Origin: Saccharina japonica
Lineage: Eukaryota > Sar > Phaeophyceae > Laminariales > Laminariaceae
Direction of reading: 5' to 3'
NCBI GenBank assembly: GCA_008828725.1
Contig: MEHQ01002865.1
Span: 1 to 64,000, forward strand
Length of the DNA: 64,000 nucleotides
In this document: in pieces, positions 13,101 to 22,506 of the stretch
Numbering within the stretch: the stretch's first letter is position 1
How the letters are laid out: each line of letters opens with the position of its first letter
Notes under the pieces: generated by a model
What the model was told of the DNA's origin: nothing
Database searches by the model: none
Seen by the model: only the letters and a program-made list of their open reading frames with translations
Made by a program: the position numbers and the translations under genes

Positions 13101-15530
13101 CGCCGATCAAGGCGACCTTCCCGTATCCCTTTCCTATGATAGGGTTTTACCGGGCCTTTCAAGGCAATACCATAACACTAGCCCACCCTGATGAGTCGTG
13201 AAATATGCAGAAATGTGGAAAATTGGGGGAAAGACGGACTCCACGAACTACCTAATAGGATAAGAGTGAAGAGGTTGGAGGGGTAGGATTGACTCTGGTC
13301 ACCATGGAAATTGTCATCCAACGATCAAGGGGAAGGGAGGGGGGGGGTAGGAGGGCGGTAGGCGGGTCTTTTCCTACGGCCGGGGCTACTAGGAGGTAGG
13401 CGAGTGTCGGATACTGCACGGTACGGTACGGTGTGCTGGAATGCGCTCTGGACCAGATGGTGTCCGTTCCGCGTTGGAACGCCAAAGCGTTTTGTGTTCA
13501 CGGCGTTTGCAGTGTGTCGGAGGGAAAATGGATTTTCCTATAATAGTGATGCGAGCTTGCTTGCGTGCGTTCGTGTTTGGATGAGCGGGTTGTGTGCGTG
13601 GAGGCGCACCGATCCATCCCCCGATGCGCGTAGGTAGAGGTGCGTAGTACGATGCTGCTGCCTCCGCGCGACGGTTTTCGGTCGGTTTTGTTTTGTGCAC
13701 GCCTTGGCGATAGCACGGTAAGAGCTATTAATAGCGTAGCAGACAGATGACATGACAATATGCGCGTCTCGTCTTGTCTCGGACAGCACAGTACAGTATA
13801 TTAGACCAATGAATGCCTGGTTAATGTATAACCTGATATCCCTTTGAGAGCTGCACTGTAACATAAACATGTATTTGACTGTAATTCCAAGTAAATTGAA
13901 TTGCCCCCCCAAACGGGTTAAGGACATAATGCTCATTTTTCTGGGGGGGAGAGGGGGGGGGGGGCGCTAAGAAGTTTGGAATAAGAAAACCTTGGATCAT
14001 CGGCGAGCGCTCCACTACGTCCTACCGGTACAGAATAGCCTATGCTCAAGGTTTGCTCAAGGATGATGCCACAATAAGGTTTCGGGGTTTGCTCAGATTA
14101 GGCGTTTCTTTTCGGTAAGCCCATACTGTTGGGTAAGAGCTATTCATAGCAAGCATATTAGTTGGGCCTATAGATGCCCGAGGCTGTGCTTTCCGTCGGC
14201 CCATATCATAGGCGAGGTGTGTCCCTTCAATCGTTTTTTGTCGTCAGGAGGGCGCCGCCGTTTTTGTTCCTGATACAGGGGATGCTCGCGCTTCGTCCCC
14301 TGTCCCCTCCCCCCAGAGAGGGGCACGCAGGCTATGACCTCGTCTGGCACTCTTTGGCGGGTTTGGTGACATTTACTCATCGGTTATCTGTACCTGCTTA
14401 TTTGCTCTGCTTCTAGTTTGTTCTTAATCTTATACTTCGTATATACCTGTTATGTAGGTTTGCTTGATCTTGTTCCTTCCTTCCTTCCTTCCTTTTTATT
14501 TATTTTATTGCTATCCTTTCCTTAATGCAGCTTCGTCGGGCACTTGGCGGGCGTGGGGGCCGGGCTAGTGTTCTCAGCCGGGGGGCTGGACTTCGCTCGG
14601 CAAGGGTTTTGGGGTGCGGGGGTCGCCGCGTGGGCGCTTGCGGTCTTGCTCGGAAGGTGAGAGAGGGCAGAGCACTCATTGCAGCGTCCGTTTTTTCGGG
14701 AGCGGGGGGGGGGGGGGGGGGCGTACTCATTTGTTGCTTGCCTTAGTCATTTGACCATTGACCACCGCATCCCTTTCTAGACGGAGCAGGGGTGGGGGGG
14801 GGGTGTACTCATGTCGTGCACGGCCGTAGTCGTATGACCATAGACTATTTTGGGAGGTTGTAACGCAATTTGCGGGAAACGACGATGCCGGTCAGAGTGG
14901 TAGTCTATATGCCAAGCTCATCGGGTTGTTTGCACGGTTTATATCCAGGTCGTGTTTGAGGGCGAGGTATAATATATGGCTCCCTCGTGTTTGGAACCGG
15001 AGGATAGGTGGCCTAACACCTATTAATAGACACCCCAACACCTAATAATAGGCACCCCAACACCTATTAATAGCGTACCCCAACACCCAATAGGCACCCC
15101 CAACACCTATTAATAGGTGCCCCAACGGCCTATCAATAGGTGCCCCAACACCTTATTGTTCATTACCAGGTAATAGGTACGCATAGCACCTACGAGTACA
15201 CACGCCGACACATATTAACAGGTACCCCGACACCTGATCAATAGGTGCCCCAACACGTATTAATAGGGTACCCCCCTTCTACCGTGGTATAGAGCTCCTC
15301 ATGTTAGCAAACTGATATGCTTTAGGTATATACCACCTCTCTATCTACCCCCCCCTCTATATACCTCCTTTCTACCGTACCACGCCTCGGCTTCACGCCC
15401 ACTTTTTTTTGCCCCCCTTCGCTTTTTTTCGCTCCCAAACCCGGCCGCTCTGCACGCCTTTTTTGTACCCTGCGAAAAAAAAAAACGCCTGCTGTGAACG
15501 CCGCGGCAACCTGGCGGGGGGACCAACCGG

Positions 15531-15568
<38 letters not shown>

Positions 15569-18500
15569 GCTGGCACGGGCTGTGGAAAACCTGCCGTGCA
15601 TTTTTTTGTTGCCGTACCGTATATACGTGACGCGTGGTGGCGGGGTGATGTTTTTTGGCCAACCTTGTCCAGCTTGAAAGCGACGACTACGCTGCCGGTA
15701 CCACTCGTGGATTACGTGGACCTTTCCGGGTGAGTTCAAGCGTGGCATTGTGTGGAGAGGGAGTCGTCCCGAAGGGAAAGGCGCTCGTATGATAGGCTAC
15801 GCTGCGATAGGTTAGGCTACCATAGGTTAGGTTATGATTGGCTAGGCTATCATAGGTTATGCTATGATTGGTTAGTGTTACAAGGATTTCCCCTGGGCTG
15901 GGTAATCGATCGATGTTTTTACCCCCCTATAGCTCAGTAGGTAACACCCTCACACTTTTGACGTCGTCGAGGACACGGGTTCGAATCTTACTTCGAGGTT
16001 TGGCCAATGATAGGCCCAGGGAGCAGAATTGAGCTGCCTGTGGGAAAGGGGGGAGGGGGGGGAGAGCTGGTGGTGGTTGTGATGGTTGTTGGTAGTGTTG
16101 ATGTTTTTGGTGGTGTCGGTGGTGGTGGTGGGGGTTGTGTTGGCCGGTCGGCCTGCCGGCGCCTAACGATTGGTTGATTCGGCGGTACGCGCGCGAGAAG
16201 CCCGTGCGGGTGATCGCGGGGGTAACTTTCGACGGGTTCGCGTACGTCATGCTCAACCTGGTGGCCATTCGAATTATCATCCGTCGATCAAGGTGACGTC
16301 CCCGTGTCTCATTCCTGTTGATAGGATTTTTCGTCTTCTGGCCTTTTTGCAAGGCGATATACAACAGTAGCCCACCCTGACGAGCGTCGTACGTCATAAT
16401 CAATCGGTTGGTCATCCGAATTATTTTTCGCCGATCAAGGTGACGTTCCCGTATCAAAACCTATTTAGTAGGGTGTTACAGTCCTTTCATGGTAATATCA
16501 TAACACTAGCCCACCCTGATGAGCGACGTACACGTCGTGCTCAATCTAGTGGCCATCCGAAGTAGCATCCGCCGATCAAGGCGACCTTCCCGTATCCCTT
16601 TCCTATGATAGGGTTTTACCGGGCCTTTCAAGGCAATACCATAACACTAGCCCACCCTGATGAGTCGTGAAATATGCAGAAATGTGGAAAATTGGGGGAA
16701 AGACGGACTCCACGAACTACCTAATAGGATAAGAGTGAAGAGGTTGGAGGGGTAGGATTGACTCTGGTCACCATGGAAATTGTCATCCAACGATCAAGGG
16801 GAAGGGAGGGGGGGGGGTAGGAGGGCGGTAGGCGGGTCTTTTCCTACGGCCGGGGCTACTAGGAGGTAGGCGAGTGTCGGATACTGCACGGTACGGTACG
16901 GTGTGCTGGAATGCGCTCTGGACCAGATGGTGTCCGTTCCGCGTTGGAACGCCAAAGCGTTTTGTGTTCACGGCGTTTGCAGTGTGTCGGAGGGAAAATG
17001 GATTTTCCTATAATAGTGATGCGAGCTTGCTTGCGTGCGTTCGTGTTTGGATGAGCGGGTTGTGTGCGTGGAGGCGCACCGATCCATCCCCCGATGCGCG
17101 TAGGACGGCCGCTATTTTTTGCGTATATATCGTTTCTCGCGTCTGATCTCTACTTTGGGGCTTGGAGTAGTATCGTTTTTGTTTGTTTCTTTGGTGGGAC
17201 AGGGTTCTGTTTTTTTGGGAAAATGGCGATCGATGAAGGATTGTGAGTGATGGCGATGGTGGTACTGCTGTTGGTACTGGTGGTGGTACTGGTGGTGATG
17301 ATGGTGATGATGAGGATGCTATGAGTAGTGATGGCGATGGTGATAATGAGGATGCTATGAATAGTGATTATGATGGCGATGGTGATTACAACAACGACGA
17401 CGACCAGTGCGAATCATGGTCATAATGGTCCATTTTCCGAGGCGAGACTCCTCCTCCATCGCCCGCAGACATTCCGGGAACCTTTCCACCTCTCACGTTA
17501 TCCCACCCACCGTCCCCGCTTCCCCCCCCCCCCCCCCCCTGCCCGCGGCATCCGCTGGAACCCCCTCCCTCCCCCCGCCATCCAACATGACCCTGCCCGG
17601 GACCAACAGTGACACAGTTTCTATAGGTTACTCGGGTGTCGTCTTCGCGTGGATGGTGGTTCTTTCCTTGAAGCCGGACGCGGTGAGCGGACTGGGACGG
17701 GTGCTTCCATGATTTGGCCCGTTTACTGTTTAATACCTTGCCATGTTGTAGCCACCACCAGCTGCTATTGCTGTGGCTCCGAAATAGGGGGGCCGTTTTT
17801 GTATTAGCTTTTAATCTAAGCAATGCTTACATTGATGGACAAAGCCGTTGTTGCTGTTGTTGTTGGTCGTGTTGTTGTGTTGCTCGGTGCGGTTTCCATC
17901 AGGTAATTTAGTTTTTTTCTCCCTGATTTGCGTGTTTTTTTGTTTTCTTACTCCTTAATTGTTGGAGCCTGTCTGTCTTGTGACCCAACCACTTACTAGA
18001 CTAATGCTGATGAGTTAATGGTAGAACAATAACAAGAACCGACGCAACAAACAAGCACAACAACAACAACAACAACAACAACAACTGTCGGAGGTGGCTG
18101 TGGCTGCTGTTATGCTTGATCGTACCGTACGCTTTGCCTCGAGGAGTTTCGGGAGACGACCGAGCCCGGTCAAGCATTTACTCGTGTGCTGCTTTGCTCC
18201 TTGGGCGGCACTGCTGTGGCCGGGTTTGAGTGATACTTAATGTACGCGAGCAACTTGTGACATGTTGGTGGACCCTTTCGGGGGAAAAGGGGCGAGACGA
18301 GAAGGCCAGGAGTGCGGCTGAGAGGTAGAAGTTGTCCCTCTACTACACTCGATTTTAGGGAGAAAACGATCATTATCCTAGGAGATAGATGGTGGCCACT
18401 AAAGGCGAAACAGGAAGGGGATCAGATAACCATATTTTTAGTGCAACACGAAGTATATGGAGAAAACACAATGAGCGCCCAAAGGATGGGGGTGTCTGTG

Positions 18501-21500
18501 TCCGGAGCAGGAAGGGTGCCCCGTCTCGAAAGGGATGTGTGGTCAATGGTCACATTACTAACGCAAGCACCAAATGAGAACGCCCCCCCTCCCCCCCCCA
18601 AGAGGAATGGTCGTATCACGTAGTGTGTATATGGGAAGGTACCCACGAGGCAGATCATAGTATATATCCATTGCTGTCTCTGGAAGTGGCCACACCAGAA
18701 ATCAAATCGATGCATTTGGAGGCTATCTCGTCCATGTGCGAGTTCGCCTCACAAGCGGTTGTTACTATCGATAGGGTGCAGCTCACCCTTCATCGACTCG
18801 CCCAACCCCTCACGGCGCCGCTTCGCTCTTGGTGCATGCAATGTCTTGCCAACTAGTTGGTGAAAACCCAACGTGGTCCGTCCCGGCATTGTAGGGATGC
18901 GAGGGTCTATGGTCTATGACTAGCCGCACCTGGGACCCCCCCCGTCCCGCATAAGGGCGAGTCAGCACTCGACAGATGACGTAGCCCCCTCCCCCTTCCC
19001 CCTCCGGGTTGTAGTCGCCGTAATCGAACCCGACCATGCATCAGAACCTTAGAAGATGCCCCTCTCTCCAGGTTCACTATCCATCGGTGATGTCGTATCA
19101 TACGAGGAGGAGGAGTGAAGTCTAGTCTCAGACTGTCCCCATTCGCCCGCAGCCATAGAATAGGCAGGAGAATGTGAAAGGTCAAGGAGGAGGGATGTTA
19201 GAGGAGGAAGATAGAAAATAGACGAGTGTGACATGAGAGCAGTTTGGTACACTAAAAAGTAGCGAGAAAACGATCGCTATCTTAGGAGATAGATGGTGAG
19301 CCACAGGCGGCGAAACAGGAAGGGGATAAGATTAGCAAAAATTACTTTGTAATATATGGAAACAACGTGATGAGCGCCCAAGTGTTGGAGGTGTCTCTAT
19401 TAGGAGTAGGAACGGTGCTCCGTCTCGAAAGGGATGCGTGGTCAATGGTCAAATGACTAAGGCAAGCAACAAATGAGTACGCACCCCCCCCCCCCCCTCC
19501 TTCAATCCTCCTCACCCAACCACGACCCCACCCACCTAACCTCAACACCCACCCACTCCCCCCCTTTCCCTGTGCGGTGCCTTTCTTCGCCCCCACCTGC
19601 GCCTTGTGTTGGCCGGTCGGCCTGCCGGCGCCTAACGATTGGTTGATTCGGCGGTACGCGCGCGAGAAGCCCGTGCGGGTGATCGCGGGGGTAACTTTCG
19701 ACGGGTTCGCGTACGTCATGCTCAACCTGGTGGCCATTCGAATTATCATCCGTCGATCAAGGTGACGTCCCCGTGTCTCATTCCTGTTGATAGGATTTTT
19801 CGTCTTCTGGCCTTTTTGCAAGGCGATATACAACAGTAGCCCACCCTGACGAGCGTCGTACGTCATAATCAATCGGTTGGTCATCCGAATTATTTTTCGC
19901 CGATCAAGGTGACGTTCCCGTATCAAAACCTATTTAGTAGGGTGTTACAGTCCTTTCATGGTAATATCATAACACTAGCCCACCCTGATGAGCGACGTAC
20001 ACGTCGTGCTCAATCTAGTGGCCATCCGAAGTAGCATCCGCCGATCAAGGCGACCTTCCCGTATCCCTTTCCTATGATAGGGTTTTACCGGGCCTTTCAA
20101 GGCAATACCATAACACTAGCCCACCCTGATGAGTCGTGAAATATGCAGAAATGTGGAAAATTGGGGGAAAGACGGACTCCACGAACTACCTAATAGGATA
20201 AGAGTGAAGAGGTTGGAGGGGTAGGATTGACTCTGGTCACCATGGAAATTGTCATCCAACGATCAAGGGGAAGGGAGGGGGGGGGGTAGGAGGGCGGTAG
20301 GCGGGTCTTTTCCTACGGCCGGGGCTACTAGGAGGTAGGCGAGTGTCGGATACTGCACGGTACGGTACGGTGTGCTGGAATGCGCTCTGGACCAGATGGT
20401 GTCCGTTCCGCGTTGGAACGCCAAAGCGTTTTGTGTTCACGGCGTTTGCAGTGTGTCGGAGGGAAAATGGATTTTCCTATAATAGTGATGCGAGCTTGCT
20501 TGCGTGCGTTCGTGTTTGGATGAGCGGGTTGTGTGCGTGGAGGCGCACCGATCCATCCCCCGATGCGCGTAGGTAGAGGTGCGTAGTACGATGCTGCTGC
20601 CTCCGCGCGACGGTTTTCGGTCGGTTTTGTTTTGTGCACGCCTTGGCGATAGCACGGTAAGAGCTATTAATAGCGTAGCAGACAGATGACATGACAATAT
20701 GCGCGTCTCGTCTTGTCTCGGACAGCACAGTACAGTATATTAGACCAATGAATGCCTGGTTAATGTATAACCTGATATCCCTTTGAGAGCTGCACTGTAA
20801 CATAAACATGTATTTGACTGTAATTCCAAGTAAATTGAATTGCCCCCCCAAACGGGTTAAGGACATAATGCTCATTTTTCTGGGGGGGAGAGGGGGGGGG
20901 GGGCGCTAAGAAGTTTGGAATAAGAAAACCTTGGATCATCGGCGAGCGCTCCACTACGTCCTACCGGTACAGAATAGCCTATGCTCAAGGTTTGCTCAAG
21001 GATGATGCCACAATAAGGTTTCGGGGTTTGCTCAGATTAGGCGTTTCTTTTCGGTAAGCCCATACTGTTGGGTAAGAGCTATTCATAGCAAGCATATTAG
21101 TTGGGCCTATAGATGCCCGAGGCTGTGCTTTCCGTCGGCCCATATCATAGGCGAGGTGTGTCCCTTCAATCGTTTTTTGTCGTCAGGAGGGCGCCGCCGT
21201 TTTTGTTCCTGATACAGGGGATGCTCGCGCTTCGTCCCCTGTCCCCTCCCCCCAGAGAGGGGCACGCAGGCTATGACCTCGTCTGGCACTCTTTGGCGGG
21301 TTTGGTGACATTTACTCATCGGTTATCTGTACCTGCTTATTTGCTCTGCTTCTAGTTTGTTCTTAATCTTATACTTCGTATATACCTGTTATGTAGGTTT
21401 GCTTGATCTTGTTCCTTCCTTCCTTCCTTCCTTTTTATTTATTTTATTGCTATCCTTTCCTTAATGCAGCTTCGTCGGGCACTTGGCGGGCGTGGGGGCC

Positions 21501-22468
21501 GGGCTAGTGTTCTCAGCCGGGGGGCTGGACTTCGCTCGGCAAGGGTTTTGGGGTGCGGGGGTCGCCGCGTGGGCGCTTGCGGTCTTGCTCGGAAGGTGAG
21601 AGAGGGCAGAGCACTCATTGCAGCGTCCGTTTTTTCGACGAGGGCGGGGGGGGGGGGGGGGGGCGTACTCTTTTTGCTGCCTTAGAGTCATTTGACCATG
21701 ACGCACGCATCCCTTCTAGACGGAGCGGGGGGGGGGGGGTGGGTACTCATGTCGTGCACGGCCGTAGTCGTATGACCATAGACTATTTTGGGAGGTTGTA
21801 ACGCAATTTGCGGGAAACGACGATGCCGGTCAGAGTGGTAGTCTATATGCCAAGCTCATCGGGTTGTTTGCACGGTTTATATCCAGGTCGTGTTTGAGGG
21901 CGAGGTATAATATATGGCTCCCTCGTGTTTGGAACCGGAGGATAGGTGGCCTAACACCTATTAATAGACACCCCAACACCTAATAATAGGCACCCCAACA
22001 CCTATTAATAGCGTACCCCAACACCCAATAGGCACCCCCAACACCTATTAATAGGTGCCCCAACGGCCTATCAATAGGTGCCCCAACACCTTATTGTTCA
22101 TTACCAGGTAATAGGTACGCATAGCACCTACGAGTACACACGCCGACACATATTAACAGGTACCCCGACACCTGATCAATAGGTGCCCCAACACGTATTA
22201 ATAGGGTACCCCCCTTCTACCGTGGTATAGAGCTCCTCATGTTAGCAAACTGATATGCTTTAGGTATATACCACCTCTCTATCTACCCCCCCCTCTATAT
22301 ACCTCCTTTCTACCGTACCACGCCTCGGCTTCACGCCCACTTTTTTTTGCCCCCCTTCGCTTTTTTTCGCTCCCAAACCCGGCCGCTCTGCACGCCTTTT
22401 TTGTACCCTGCGAAAAAAAAAAACGCCTGCTGTGAACGCCGCGGCAACCTGGCGGGGGGACCAACCGG

Positions 22469-22506
<38 letters not shown>

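Larger units (their letters stand above)
10163..16135 (+). repeat. Large direct repeat, unit 1 (about 5.97 kb)
   Basis: The block matches 17,105-23,073 almost base for base (offset 6,938-6,942), including intron microsatellites. It starts exactly at the end of a GA microsatellite (10,131-10,162) and ends in a TGG-rich stretch. It contains four rhomboid exons, R1 and R2 repeats, a CAA repeat at 11,113, tandem copies of a CCTATTAATAGG-type unit (14,996-15,270) and a tRNA-like segment. The copies differ mainly around 11,985-12,640 and 14,695-14,800, next to C or G runs. Confidence 0.95.
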
